64,000 bases of DNA, taken from contig SVTW01000003.1 of NCBI GenBank assembly GCA_015063585.1, forward strand, positions 1 to 64,000. Reading direction: 5' to 3'. Positions 1 to 12,400 of this stretch are shown one piece after another. Every line of letters begins with the position of its first letter. Within the stretch, counting starts at the first letter, position 1. The position numbers were made by a program, and so were the translations under genes. The notes beneath the pieces were generated by a model that worked only from the letters and a program-made list of their open reading frames with translations, did not search any database and had not been told where the DNA came from. This DNA is from Oscillospiraceae bacterium. GTDB lineage: Bacteria > Bacillota > Clostridia > Oscillospirales > CAG-272.

Positions 1-2
1 CG

Positions 3-1235
3 TACAAGCTGCACGAATGGTTTAACGGGAATTATCCAAGAAAGACCTTGCCCATACTTTACAATTCATGGCTCTATTGCTTCGATCAGCTAAACATTGA
101 TGCGTTGATGAAGCAAGCTGACTGCGCGGCAGATATGGGCTTTGAAGGATTTATGATCGATGCGGGCTGGTTTGGCAATGGCGTGAATTGGTCTGCTGAG
201 GTTGGAGATTGGGAAGAAAATACCGTCAGCGGTCCGTGTGGAAGATTGATCGAACTGTCCGAGCGAGTCAGAGAGAGAGGTATGATCTTCGGTCTTTGGT
301 TTGAACCGGAGCGTGCTGCTCCAACCGCAAAGGCGGTCGAGCAAAATCCCGATTATTATATCAACCAGAAATTTCTTAATTTTTCCAATACTGATGCTGT
401 GAACTATATGTTGGACATCATTTCCAAGCAGATCGAAAAATATAGTATCGGCTGGCTGAAATTCGACTTCAACGGCACCATTCCAACAGACCCATCGGGC
501 AATGCCTTTTATCGCTATATGCAAGGACAGAAGGAGTTTATATTGCGTCTGCGTGAGCGGTATCCTGATTTGTATATCACAAACTGCGCAAGCGGCGGAT
601 ACCGTATGGAGCTTGGACAGGGGATGCTTTTTGACGACTTTTGGCTCTCGGACAATCAAGGCCCGTATGAGGGGATCAGAATTGTCAAGGACACCTTAAA
701 ACGAATGCCGTCTGCACTGATACAACGTTGGAACGTGCAGAAATACTGTGAGGAAATTCTCGTTTATCCCGACAAGAAAACGGGTCGGATGATCCACTGC
801 AACGACGCTACATGGGATGCGCTGATAGGCGTTCACGATTCCTTCTCCGAGGCATTTATGCAGGGTGGTCCTATGGGCTTTTCTTGTGATATCGATGCGT
901 TTCCTCCCGAATACAAAAAGCGCTGGAGTGACATTATCGCGCAATATAAACATGACAGAGACTTTTACAAGGACGCTACTGCGCGTATTCTTGTAGATTC
1001 TGACAGTATTATTGCCATTGAGTATGCCGACAAAACGTTCAATCAGTGTGTGATTCAACTGTTTACCAAAACGACGTATGCTCGAGAAATTGTTCTGTAT
1101 CCTGCGGTTTGTTCGGAAGCAGAGTATCTCTATGGTGACAGCATTCTTTTGGGAAAGGATATCATGGAAAATGGGATTTTGATTCAAAAGCTGAATGATA
1201 ATACTTGCCAAATATTAAAAATGGTTAAAAAATAA
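3..1235 (+). CDS. Alpha-galactosidase (GH36-like), 3' part; 5' end lies outside the window
   Basis: Frame open from the window edge; motifs GFEGFMIDAGWFG, WLKFDFNG, NCASGG, FWLSDNQ typical of GH36/clan-D TIM barrel. Confidence 0.85.
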   Translation, partial: YKLHEWFNGNYPRKTLPILYNSWLYCFDQLNIDALMKQADCAADMGFEGFMIDAGWFGNGVNWSAEVGDWEENTVSGPCGRLIELSERVRERGMIFGLWFEPERAAPTAKAVEQNPDYYINQKFLNFSNTDAVNYMLDIISKQIEKYSIGWLKFDFNGTIPTDPSGNAFYRYMQGQKEFILRLRERYPDLYITNCASGGYRMELGQGMLFDDFWLSDNQGPYEGIRIVKDTLKRMPSALIQRWNVQKYCEEILVYPDKKTGRMIHCNDATWDALIGVHDSFSEAFMQGGPMGFSCDIDAFPPEYKKRWSDIIAQYKHDRDFYKDATARILVDSDSIIAIEYADKTFNQCVIQLFTKTTYAREIVLYPAVCSEAEYLYGDSILLGKDIMENGILIQKLNDNTCQILKMVKK

Positions 1236-1263
1236 AAAAATTTCAAAATATGAAATGATAAAT

Positions 1264-1303
1264 AGGTAGACACATAGAAACCACTATGTATCTGCCTTTT
1301 TTC
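1264..1303 (+). terminator. Rho-independent terminator after the alpha-galactosidase gene
   Basis: Stem aggtagacacatag / ctatgtatctgcct (with G-U pairs) followed by a T run. Confidence 0.65.
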
Positions 1304-1542
1304 TATGTGCAATAAAAGAAAAGGCACGGGCAAGACCACCCACTCGCTCTGCTCCTGTTTGTTTGCAATATAAAACTCGGCAAGCGTGGTCAGCACCTTC
1401 AATAGCACTTCCTTCGGTTTGTATAGCTCCAAACGCCTTGTTTGCACTGACGGTAGAGCTTGCCAAGGCACAAGACATCGACGAACACCTCAAGTCAACC
1501 GACCAAATGCATTGAGGCTGCGTCATTGGCGCAGCCTCTTGG

Positions 1543-2235
1543 TCATCTTTCAAAGAAATTTTCCTGTTTATCAAGAAATCGTTGCCTTTCAGCATCGGTC
1601 AAACGATTGAATTTGGCAAGCGTTTTTCGTATCTTTTTGTTTTTCGTTAAGCGTTTCATTCTACTCACTTGCATCGGATATGTAAACAGCGTTACAAGGA
1701 ATCCGTTTCCAAGAATATCGGTCAGAGCAAGTGTTTTGGCAAATTTCAGTACGTCTTTTCGGTTAGTTTCATAAGCATCTGTCAGCTTGTAATAACGATT
1801 AAAATTTGATACTTCAAAAAACGAATAACACATAGGAATCAATTCTAAAATATCAAATCGGTCAAGCGTTCCAAAGGCGTAATGCTGCAATGTAATGTCC
1901 AAACGGTCTCCGTCTTGCAAGCCAACAACATGATAATTACAACCAACCCGTAAAATCATCTTATCAAGAGAATTCAATAAAACCTTTGAAGCCTTTTTGG
2001 CAAGCTTATCCTTCCAATCGTTTTCCTCGAATTCATTTAGAATTGATTTTGGATCTGCCATCATTGGAATTAGAGATAGAGAAAATTCATCATCAAAAAT
2101 TTCTGCTATAATCGAGGAAGAATTCATTTCCTCCTCACACAATGCTGAAATATAATAATATCGTTCTCCGTGAGAATCGGTAATTTTTATTTTACAGTCA
2201 TAAATACTCGCTTTTAATGTAAAGATTATTTTCAC
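1543..2235 (-). CDS. Hypothetical protein, 230 aa
   Basis: Intact ORF (GTG start), plausible composition, no recognised family. Confidence 0.55.
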   Translation of the reverse strand: MKIIFTLKASIYDCKIKITDSHGERYYYISALCEEEMNSSSIIAEIFDDEFSLSLIPMMADPKSILNEFEENDWKDKLAKKASKVLLNSLDKMILRVGCNYHVVGLQDGDRLDITLQHYAFGTLDRFDILELIPMCYSFFEVSNFNRYYKLTDAYETNRKDVLKFAKTLALTDILGNGFLVTLFTYPMQVSRMKRLTKNKKIRKTLAKFNRLTDAERQRFLDKQENFFER

Positions 2236-2358
2236 AGACTCACCACCTTAATTTTATTATATCACACCTTTTCCAAAAAGTAAATACAGATCAGTATAAA
2301 TCCCCTTGTTTTGCAGATACTAACATCACAAATCTGTAAATCAAGGAGATTTTTATAT

Positions 2359-2916
2359 ATGAAAGCTACAGGAATCGTAAGAAGAATCGACGACCTCGGA
2401 CGCGTCGTGATCCCCAAGGAGATCAGAAGAACCATGCGCATTCGCGAGGGCGACCCGCTCGAAATTTATACCGACCGCGAGGGAGAGGTCATTTTTAAAA
2501 AGTATTCCCCCATCGGCGAGCTTGCGTCCTTTGCCTCACAGTATGCCGAAACACTGCACAAAACCTGCTCTCTTGCCGTTGTGATCTGTGACCGTGATGC
2601 TGTCATTGCCTGTGCGGGTGTTCCGCGCAAGGACTACACCGACAAGGCTCTCTCGCACGAGCTGGAGGCTGTAATTGAGGGGCGATCCCTCTACGTGGCG
2701 CGTGAGGACGGTGAACCAATCCCCGTATTGGCGGAGGGCGGCGCGCACGTTGTAAATTGCGCCATGCCGATCATCAGCGAGGGAGATATCGTTGGATGCG
2801 TTGCGTCATTGAGCGAGGGACAGCGTGATACGCGTCGTGACGTGCCCGCACTTGAAGTAGAGACCAAGCTCATTCTCACTGCCGCCGGATTCCTCGGCAG
2901 ACAGCTTGAGAGCTGA
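2359..2916 (+). CDS. spoVT: Stage V sporulation protein T, AbrB-type regulator with GAF-like C-terminus
   Basis: MKATGIVRRIDDLGRVVIPKEIRRTMRIREGDPLEIYTDREGEVIFKKYSPIGEL; start trimmed to ATG 2359 with AAGGAG SD. Confidence 0.92.
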   Translation: MKATGIVRRIDDLGRVVIPKEIRRTMRIREGDPLEIYTDREGEVIFKKYSPIGELASFASQYAETLHKTCSLAVVICDRDAVIACAGVPRKDYTDKALSHELEAVIEGRSLYVAREDGEPIPVLAEGGAHVVNCAMPIISEGDIVGCVASLSEGQRDTRRDVPALEVETKLILTAAGFLGRQLES

Positions 2917-2993
2917 AGGAAACGAATCACCAAACGACTCTTTCTCGTAAGAAAGATTGCTCATCTGGCACGAACTTTCCCCACAATCAAAAA

Positions 2994-3166
2994 AGGGGGT
3001 GAGTCAAATGCAAAAATGCATTTGGTACTCACCCCCGACGTTTTTGCTTTGCGGCTAAACACCGCAATTTTCGACTGCTTTACAGTCGAAAACCGCAAAT
3101 TCCGCGCTACAAAAAAGCCTACCGTCGGCTTTTTTGAGCAGAGGTTGCGCCAATGACGCAGCCTCC
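2994..3166 (+). repeat. Intergenic repeat module G (series of hairpins ending in gcagcctc)
   Basis: Near-identical reverse copy at about 26325-26510, partial copy at 28423-28465; contains gggggtgagt...actcaccccc, cgacT..AGTCG, and the terminal cgcag hairpin. Confidence 0.8.
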
Positions 3167-3340
3167 TTAATTTGGTATATAAAATTTCTATCTTTCCGTC
3201 CACAAATCCAACGCCAACACCCTTTTGGAATTTCAGCAAATCAGCATATCTGCCGTTTTATTTCAGCCCTAAGTCTTGCAGCAATTCTGCCATTTCGGAT
3301 TTATGAGTCTCAAAGCAGTGAAGAACGGTTCACCGCATCG

Positions 3341-5350
3341 TTATTCCTCCGGAATCAAGGCAATGATGTCCTGAATGGACATACACATAGTGTCTGCTTC
3401 CTTGGCTCTGTGATTGGTCAGAATCGTTTGCGCGACCTTCTGCATAGCGGGAATACCGCTACGGGTCAATTGATTTTCATAAATGACAACGTTCACGCCA
3501 CGTGCTTTGAACTCTTCCTCGGTAACCGCATGGAAAGCGGTGGGGACCACAACAATAGGCGTTACGCTATCCTTAGCACGGAATTTCTCAACAAATTCAA
3601 AAATTTCGGCAGGATCCTTTTTGCGGCTGCGAATCATAATGGCATCCGCGCCCGCCTTCGCAAATGCAAAGCCACGCTCCAACGCATCTTCCATACCACG
3701 CTCCAAAACCAGGCTGTCGATACGGGCACAGATCATAAAATCTTGGGTCTTTTGCGCTTTCTTACCGGCTTGGATCTTCGCGCAGAAATTCTCAATGGAA
3801 TCCTGCGTCTGCTCGACCTCGGTTCCAAAAAGAGAATTCTGTTTCAATCCGATCCGGTCCTCAATGATGACCATTGAAACACCCATGCGCTCCAAACTCT
3901 TGACTGTATATGCAAAATGCTCGGTAAACCCGCCGGTATCACCGTCAAGGATGATCGGCTTGGTGGTAACCGCCATTATGTCATCAATGGTACGAAAACG
4001 CGAAGTCATATCCACAAGTTCTATATCGGGTTTTCCTTTTGCGGTACTGTCGCAAAGACCGGAGACCCACATCGCATCGAACTGATAGGTTTTTCCGTCC
4101 TGCAAAACCTTGGTCTGCTCGGCGATCAAGCCCGTGATACCGCTGTGCGCTTCAATAGCGTTCACGCACCCCTTCATAGCAATCAGCTTTTTCAGTCTGC
4201 CGCGACGAACGTCGGGCATAGAAAGCTGCAATTTAGACATTTTCTCAAGTTCATCAAATTTTTCATCTTTTGAATACGGGAATTCCACAAGACGACCGCC
4301 GTATTCAGCCAGAACACTCACAACCTCGTCTCGCACAGGGCGCTGAAAACCCTCGCGCCAATCGTCACCGTGAACGACATAGGTGGGGCGCAACGTGCGA
4401 AGATTGTCCACATAACTCAAGGTTTTTTGTTCCACCACACAGCTCACGCCGTTGATGTTTTCCACAAGAGACTTTCTTTCCGCAAAAGGCATCAAGGGAA
4501 AGCGCTTGTAGCTGGCAACCGCCTCATCCGACAAAACACCGACGATCAGCTTGCCAAGTTTGGCGGCTTTTTTGATGATCGCAATGTGACCGCTGTGGAT
4601 CATATCGGTTGCAAAACACATATACGCAGTGCGATTATCCACCTCATGAACGCGCGCGGAAACGATGGCAAGATCCTCCGGAGTATCAATCTCAGCGCAA
4701 AGAGCGTCCTTAAAATCCAAGGGATAGATCTTGCAACGGTCCGAGACCTCATTGAAAGCGTTTTCCGCATAGCATTTGCGGGTATCGTTTTCGCAGAAGG
4801 TGCAGATGTTATCAAGCCACACGTTCCAATCCTCTTTACAGAGCTTGTAGAGGGGCTGTGCCGCCATGGCGTCGGTGAAGAACTCAATCCCCACCTTTTC
4901 GATCCTTCCGTTATGGATCACCGCCTTAAAATCCTTTTCGGGAAGCTCCAATGTCGAGCTGACTGTCATGCAGCTAACGGAGCTTTCCAAAACCGCGTCA
5001 AATACAGCGTTCTCGAAAACCAGATCTCCATGCATGAAAACGATGTCCTCATCGCGGAGATATTCCTTAGCGCAATAGATGGAATAGATATAGTTGGTTG
5101 TGTTGTAAAGGGGGTTGTTCACAAAGGTATAGTGTAACGGAAGTCCCAGCGAATTACAGTAGTTGACCAGGATCTCGTCAAAATAACCCGTAGTCATCAC
5201 AACCTCGGTAATGCCGGATTGCGCAATAATTTTCAGCTGTCTGCTGAGGATCGTATCCTGTTTGGAAATCTCGGTCATGCATTTGGGGTGCTCGCTTGTC
5301 AGCACACCCATGCGGTGTCCAAGACCGGAATTGAGTATTACGGCTTTCAT
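3341..5350 (-). CDS. Three-domain fusion: sugar-phosphate/choline-type nucleotidyltransferase + HxGH cytidylyltransferase-like + phosphoenolpyruvate phosphomutase
   Basis: N-term MKAVILNSGLGHRMG...PKCM; middle DMIHSGHI...GDDWREG; C-term LDGDTGG, EDRIGLKQNS, ARIDSL, GADAIMIRS. Confidence 0.9.
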   Translation of the reverse strand: MKAVILNSGLGHRMGVLTSEHPKCMTEISKQDTILSRQLKIIAQSGITEVVMTTGYFDEILVNYCNSLGLPLHYTFVNNPLYNTTNYIYSIYCAKEYLRDEDIVFMHGDLVFENAVFDAVLESSVSCMTVSSTLELPEKDFKAVIHNGRIEKVGIEFFTDAMAAQPLYKLCKEDWNVWLDNICTFCENDTRKCYAENAFNEVSDRCKIYPLDFKDALCAEIDTPEDLAIVSARVHEVDNRTAYMCFATDMIHSGHIAIIKKAAKLGKLIVGVLSDEAVASYKRFPLMPFAERKSLVENINGVSCVVEQKTLSYVDNLRTLRPTYVVHGDDWREGFQRPVRDEVVSVLAEYGGRLVEFPYSKDEKFDELEKMSKLQLSMPDVRRGRLKKLIAMKGCVNAIEAHSGITGLIAEQTKVLQDGKTYQFDAMWVSGLCDSTAKGKPDIELVDMTSRFRTIDDIMAVTTKPIILDGDTGGFTEHFAYTVKSLERMGVSMVIIEDRIGLKQNSLFGTEVEQTQDSIENFCAKIQAGKKAQKTQDFMICARIDSLVLERGMEDALERGFAFAKAGADAIMIRSRKKDPAEIFEFVEKFRAKDSVTPIVVVPTAFHAVTEEEFKARGVNVVIYENQLTRSGIPAMQKVAQTILTNHRAKEADTMCMSIQDIIALIPEE

Positions 5351-5500
5351 AAGGTCTCCAATCTTGCTTTTATTTGCTTATATAAAATTAAAATACCATC
5401 TCACTTCGATCGGTTGCAATTTGCACCCACGTTGACAGATAGGGAGTCATTCGTATCGATCTCCGCTCATTTCTTCTCCCGCACGCGCGTTGGGAAATTT

Positions 5501-6202
5501 CTATACGTCTTTCGGCAAGCAGGGGTTCTGCCGCGTAAAGCAGGTGTATTCTCCGCGGCGAATACGGTCGACAAAGTCGCGGTCGTCTGCGATCGGTGCG
5601 GTCATCTCGATCCCTGCCAGCAATTTTTGTCCGATTCCATGGTGATTATCCGAGCCCGCAAAATGCAAAAGTCCGTAATTGTCGGCGTATTCCCGCGCCA
5701 TCCGATTTTCAAATTCGGTACGGCAGGCATTGACGACCTCTACCCCGTCTACAGCCCGCGGAAAAAGGCGAATGTGGTCGATATACCAGGATTCTCGGAA
5801 GGGGTGCGCGTGGATCACTAATGCGCCGCTCTCGGTCAAAAGCTTGAGCTTTTCACTGTGCTTGAGCGTTTCCAGCTCGGGGTGCGAAAGATACCAAGAT
5901 TTATCCAATCCGTAGACCAAAAAATCACTTCCGCCATAGGTTATCTCAACACCGCAAAAAACCGAAAGTCCAAACTCCTTGCCGATCCGCAAGCCCTCCT
6001 CATAATCGGCGAAAAAAAGCTCGGTGCGCTCAGCATAGCTCTTTCCCTGCCCCATTTTGGATTCGGGTTCAATATAATGATTCGTGATAAAAACCCCCGC
6101 GTACCCCAAAAGGCGGTAAAAATCCAACGCCTCCCGGACACTTACACGTGCGCAACGGCTGGCGGGGGAAGTATGCAGATGTGTTTCATAGCAATATTTC
6201 AT
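5501..6202 (-). CDS. PHP-domain metal-dependent phosphoesterase
   Basis: ETHLHTS, FITNH, CGVEIT, HAHPFR, GSDNHH motif series. Confidence 0.85.
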   Translation of the reverse strand: MKYCYETHLHTSPASRCARVSVREALDFYRLLGYAGVFITNHYIEPESKMGQGKSYAERTELFFADYEEGLRIGKEFGLSVFCGVEITYGGSDFLVYGLDKSWYLSHPELETLKHSEKLKLLTESGALVIHAHPFRESWYIDHIRLFPRAVDGVEVVNACRTEFENRMAREYADNYGLLHFAGSDNHHGIGQKLLAGIEMTAPIADDRDFVDRIRRGEYTCFTRQNPCLPKDV

Positions 6203-6331
6203 AAAAAGTCCCCCTTTTTGTACCTGCTCTTATTATATCAGAAATTGCCGAATAAGTCAACCATACATTCAAAAAAAGCGGGACCCGTACCGGAAAACGT
6301 ATCATAAAGCGCAAAAATATCCGCCGTGTGC

Positions 6332-6360
6332 TTGACTTTTCTTTTCGATGGAGATATAAT
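6332..6360 (+). promoter_or_regulatory. Sigma-A-type promoter for the giant protease gene
   Basis: TTGACT-17 nt-TATAAT upstream of 6418. Confidence 0.7.
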
Positions 6361-6417
6361 AAATCATATAGTAATATATTGAATGGGATTTTTCAAGTTT
6401 AAGGAGGCAGACACACG

Positions 6418-9400
6418 ATGAAACAGCCCAATCCGCATCCAATCCCCCGACACGGCAAAAAGCTTGCTGTGATCCTGATCCCGCTTTGCGCGATCCTGCT
6501 CTGCGTTGCCGCAATCCTCGGTGCGCTGTATTTTCAGGATCAAAAGGTGCAATACCGCGACGAATTGATCCGCGACCTGACCGAGCACCGCGGCGAATAC
6601 GACGAGCAGAGCATCGTCCTCAGGGATACCTCGCGCGGCACGGCAACGGCACTTGCCGAAAAGCTCGGCGCCTCGCTCCGCATTACGAAGGACGGAAAAT
6701 TTGCTACGTTAACGCTCCCCGAAGGAACCACCTTCCTGGACATTTGCGCCGACGAGGATCATTTCAACGATCTGCATCACATGTCGATCGATTATCACAC
6801 ATACATAAGTGATATCGCCACCGATGAGGAGGATGACGGTCTCCCGCTCCCCATGCGTCCGCAATACACGGTCAGCGACGAGGGATACAGATCACAAACC
6901 TATCTGGACTACGTCAACCTGAAGGATACGTGGAACTCCACGCGCGGAGACGGTGTATTGGTTGCCGTGATCGACACGGGAATTGACACCGATCACTCCG
7001 AATTTGCGGGACGGATCAGTGAATATTCCTACAACGCGAGTGAAGACAAGATCGTAAAGGACTTTACCGACGAGAACGGCGCGTTCGATTGGTCACTGAT
7101 CGAGGACGAACAGGGACACGGCACCTCGGTTGCGGGTGTGCTCGCGTCTCCGCTCGACAACGGCGGCATCGTGGGCATCGCCCCCAACGTCACGCTGCTC
7201 GTCATCAAAGCGGAATGTGACGAAAGCGGTGCTTTTAAGCGCACGTCGGACCTGGTATTTGGACTCTATTATGCCATTGAATGCGACGCGAAGGTCGTAA
7301 ACATGTCCTTTGGCGGAAAAGGAGACGAAGCATCCAACCCCTATGCCTCTGCCACGCAGCTTGCGGTGGACAGTGACGTGATCTGTCTCGCCGCTGCGGG
7401 AAATGATTCCTCCAGCGAGACCTGCTACCCCGCATGCGACCCCAACGTAATCGGTGTCGGCGCGCTCGAACAGGACGGCTGGGGTCTTGCAAGCTATTCC
7501 AACTTCGGTGAAAACGTTGACATCGTTGCCCCCGGCTCCACCTACACCGCATCAAATAACGGCGGCTATCAGTCCACACGCGGCACTTCTCTTGCCTGCC
7601 CTGTTGCCGCGGGTGCGGTTGCGCTTTACGTTTCAACCAATTACTACGTGGAATTTTCCGAGATCTGCGAGCTGCTGTATGCCTCCTGCTACGATTTGGG
7701 TGATCTTGGGCACGACTGGTATTTTGGCTACGGCGCGCTCGATATTTCGGCTTTGATTTCCGAGGAGCGCGGAACGGTTACCTTCAATATGATGACCGAT
7801 GAGCTTGAAAATACCACGCAGGTCTTTATCCGGAACCACACACTTCAGAATATTCCCACCCCCGAACGTCTCTATGCTGTTTTTGACGGCTGGTATTACG
7901 ATCCCCAATGCACCGATGAATACGATTGGTATGCCGATGCCTTTTCGAGCGATCTTACGCTCTATGCAAATTGGGTCAACGAGGAAGACGGCATTCCCTA
8001 TACCTACGTGGAATTGGAGGACGGCACCATTGAGATCCGCTCCTATACGGGCCGCCGCCGTTTCATCACGGTTCCCGCTTTCATTGAAGGAAAAACGGTC
8101 TCCTCGATCGGTCGCGGTGCCTTTGCGGGGCAGACCAATCTCCGGCAGGTCACGCTCCCCGAGGGACTCGTTTCGATCGGTGACAACGCCTTTGGCGGAT
8201 GCTCCAATCTGGTTCGCATGCAGATTCCCGACAGCGTAACCGTGATCGGAGAAGGCGCGTTTGTCAACAACGTGCGACTCACCGCCGTTACGTTTGGCAG
8301 CAAGAGCACGCTGAAAACGATTGGCAGCTTTGCCTTCCAGAATTGCGCGCGGATCCGCGACATCACGCTTCCCGCATCGCTCCGGGAACTGGACGGCAGG
8401 GCGTTTCTGGGTGCCACCTCGATCTCGGCATTCGCACTGCAAAGCGGCAACACCGCCTTCTCGGTGCGAGACGGCGTGCTGTTCCGTGCCGACGAAGTCA
8501 CCCTGGTGTGCTATCCCGCCGGACGCAACGGAACCTATGCGATTCCCGCGTCGGTACGCACGGTTGGTCCTGCGGCATTTGCCTACGCAAAGATTACACA
8601 GATCGATCTGAAAAACACAAGTAAGATCGATCAGGACGCCTTCGCCTTCTGCCGCATCACGTCTCTTTCGATTCCCAACAGTGTCACCTCTTTGGGCTCC
8701 ACCGCATTTTCCAATTGCAGTGCCCTGCGAGAGCTGACGCTCGGTACCGGCTTACGGACCATTCCCGAAATGGCGTTTTTCTACTGTGACAGCCTGCAAG
8801 CCGTTACGATCCCCGCAGGGGTGACCGCGATTGATAAATCGGCATTCGCAGGTTGCTTCGCGCTTCATTCGCTGGAATTTGCTCCCGAAAGCCAATTGAT
8901 CAAGATCGGCGATGAAGCATTCTCCCCTGCCAACATCCAAACCGTCAGCCTCCCTGCATCCCTCACCGAGATCGGGCAAAGAGCCTTTCGGTCCTGTCCG
9001 CTCACCGCGGTTCATTTCGCGCCCAACGCGGCTTTGAAGCAGATCGGTCAGGAAGCCTTTGCAGATACCGCTGATCTGACCGAGATCACCTTGCCCGAAG
9101 GCTTGCAAGCGGTTGGCGAGTCGGCGTTTATCAGAAGCGGGCTCCTTCGCGTAACGCTTCCCGCCTCGCTCCGCACGCTTGGTAACGGTGCGTTTGCCGA
9201 ATGCCCGTCGCTGACCGAGATCCATGTCAATGCGGGAAATTCCGTATTCACCTCGGTGGATGGCGTCCTGTTCGACGCGGCTCAAACCACCCTTCTGATC
9301 TATCCCGCCGGAAAAACCGCTTCCGAGTATACGGTTCCCATTGGCACGGAAACGATCGGCAAGCAGGCATTCCGCGGTGCCGTGCATCTTGTTGCCGTTA

Positions 9401-12400
9401 CCCTCCCCGAGGGCGTACATACGATTTCCGAATATGCCTTCTACGGCTGCAGCGGCATGTATTCCTACGGGCTGCCCTCTACGCTCAAGCAGATCGACCG
9501 TTACGCGTTCTCCCAAAACAGCTCGCTCTATGCTCTCACGATCCCCGCGGCGGTGGAACAGATCGGTCCGTTCGCATTCGCCGAGAACTGGGAGCTGAGC
9601 TATTTCAACTTCGCAGAAAATGCGATGCTCAAGCGCATCGGTTATGGAGCGCTTGCTTATTGCGGCATATATGAGCTGCGCATTCCCGCATCGGTCTCCA
9701 CGATCGCGCAGGGCGCGTTTGAGGGTTGCACCGATCTGCAAAGCATTACCTTCGCGCAAAACAGTGCGTTGGAAAAACTTTCGGCATATCTCTTTGACGG
9801 TTGCACCAATCTCTACAGCCTCCGTTTTGAAGCGGGTAGCGCGTTGACCTCCATTCAAGCACACGCGCTGGAGGGCATGAGACAGCTTACCACGGTGGAT
9901 TTCGGGGACGCAAAGCTCACCGAGATCGACAACTTCGCGTTCCGTTTCTGTGAGAATCTGAACGCACTCCTCATTCCCGAAGGTGTTACCTATATCGGAC
10001 GCTACGCCTTTTATAACTGCACCTCGCTCCGCACGCTGACCGTTCCCGCAAGCGTGGAGCGCATCGGTCGCTTCGCCTTCCTCGGCGCGGAAGATCTGAG
10101 CATCTATTTTGCCGCCGATACCCTGCCCTCCAATCTGCAAGCCGATTGGGATCACGGCATCACGGGTTATTACCTCGGGGTTACCGACGTGCAAACCGGC
10201 GGTGACTTCATCTATGCCGCTCTGACAAGCGGAAACACCGCACTGATCCAATACCTCGGCAAGGAAACAAGACTCGATCTGAACGCGGTCGACCTCGGCG
10301 GACCGATCATCACGATCGGCGGAAAAGCCTTTTATTACAGTCCGATCGAGGAAGTGATCCTGCCCGATAGCCTGATCACCATTCAATCCTATGCCTTCTA
10401 TCATTCATCGCTCAAGTCTCTCACCGTTCCGAGCACGGTTTCCTTTATCGGACGCGAGGCATTTGCCGACACTCCCATACAAACCCTGACGATCCCCGCG
10501 GACGCAGCATTGACCGTGATCGAGCAGTCGGCGTTTGCGAACACCGCGAAGCTGTCGGCTCTCACGCTTCCCAAGTCCCTGACCACCCTCGGACGTGCCG
10601 CATTCAAAAACAGCGCGATCACGTCGCTCACGTTTGCCGATGGCATTGGCTTGACCGAGATTTCCGAGGAAGCCTTTGCCTACACGAAGATCACGTCCCT
10701 CCGTCTCCCCGATTCGGTCACACTCATCAACCACAACGCGTTCCGTGAGACCGAGCACCTGCAAAGCGTAACCTTTGGCGCGGGAGAGGATCTGATGCTG
10801 ATGAGCAACGCGTTCTATCGCGCAGGGCTCACTTCTCTTACGATCCCCAAAAATATTTCCTATATCGGTGAATATGCCTTTGTGGCACTTCCTCGGCTGC
10901 AGGCCTTTGCGGTGGACGCTGAGAATCCCTACTATGCCGCACAGGACGGTCTGCTCTGCTCCAAGGACGGCAGACGCCTGATCGCCGTTCCCGCGGGACG
11001 CACGGGCTCACTCGCAGTGCCCGCCGGTATTGAGATCATCGGATTCGGCGCCTTTGAAAACACCGCGCTCTCCGAGGTGACCTTCTCTGAAAGTGCGAAT
11101 ATCCTCTCGATCGGCTACCGCGCGTTCTACAGCGCACAAAACCTCTCGTCGATCCGCATTCCCGCAAGTGTGGTTGCCATTGACTACTACGCATTCGCAA
11201 ACTGCACCTCCCTCCAATCCGTAACCTTTGAGGCGGACAGCGCGCTCAACGGTATCTATGAGGGTGCCTTTCTCGGTTGCCTCAAGCTTTCCGCGATCAC
11301 GCTCCCCGATTCGATCATTGAGATCTCGGATTTCGCCTTCTACGGCTGTGCCGCGCTTGATTCGATCCCGATCTCCGAACAATCACAGATCCTCGGCATT
11401 TACAGCTATGCCATGGCATACACCGGTCTTAGCGGCGAGCTGACCACGCCCGCAACCCTGATCGACATTGGAGACTACGCCTTCCTCGGCACAAAGATCA
11501 CCTCCGCTAAAATCCCTGCCGACAACGCGCGGCAGCTCCTGCTCGGCATTGGCGTGTTCCGTGACTGCAACTCGCTCACTTCGATCACGCTTCCCTTTAT
11601 TGGAGCCTCCTTTGAGGATAGCCGCATTACGTGGTTCTCCTATATCTTCGGTGCGGGAAGCTATGAGGCAAGCGAGGCATATCTGCCCGCATCGCTCAAA
11701 CGCGTGGAGATCGCGGAGGGCTTGACCACCATCGGTGCATACGCCTTCTGCGAGGTCAAAACACTTGAAGAGATCGTACTGCCCCATAGCATCGTTACGC
11801 TCGAGCCCTTTGCCTTCCATGAATCCTTTGCTGCATACGAGCTGACCAACACCGTGACGCTTGCCACCGAAACGATCGATCACTTCGCGCTTTATTTCGG
11901 TCACGGCATGACCGGTTCACTCCGTTTGGGTGAGGGCTTGGAAAGCCTTATGGTTCCCATTGAAGGGATCCGCCACCTCTACCTCCCCGCTTCCCTCACG
12001 CATATTGAGCCTCAGGTGCTCAACATGAACCAACAGCTCCAATCGGTTGAGATCGCGCCCGAAAATCAGCAATTCTCATCGCTCGACGGCGTTCTGTATA
12101 ACAAAGCGGGAACCGAGATCCTCGGCGTTCCCGGCGGTCTTGCCGGTCACGTTACCCTCCCCGCAACGCTGAACGAAATTGGAGCAGATGCCTTCCGCGA
12201 ATGTCACAACATTACCGAACTGACACTCCCCGAGGGAATTACGCGCATCGCAAGCGGTGCCTTTGCGGGAAATATGAATCTTGTGAAGATCACGATCCCC
12301 TCAACGCTTACCGCAATTGATGCAGAAGCCTTTTCGGGCTGTAACGCTCTTCAGGTGATCTGCAACAACAGCCACCTTCAGATCCAAATCGGCTCAAATG

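Noticed and set aside
8752-10404. 550-aa minus-strand ORF (also 13552-14742, 7633-8442 and others)
   Set aside because: Antisense to the LRR region of the giant protease; repetitive composition mirrors the sense repeats.
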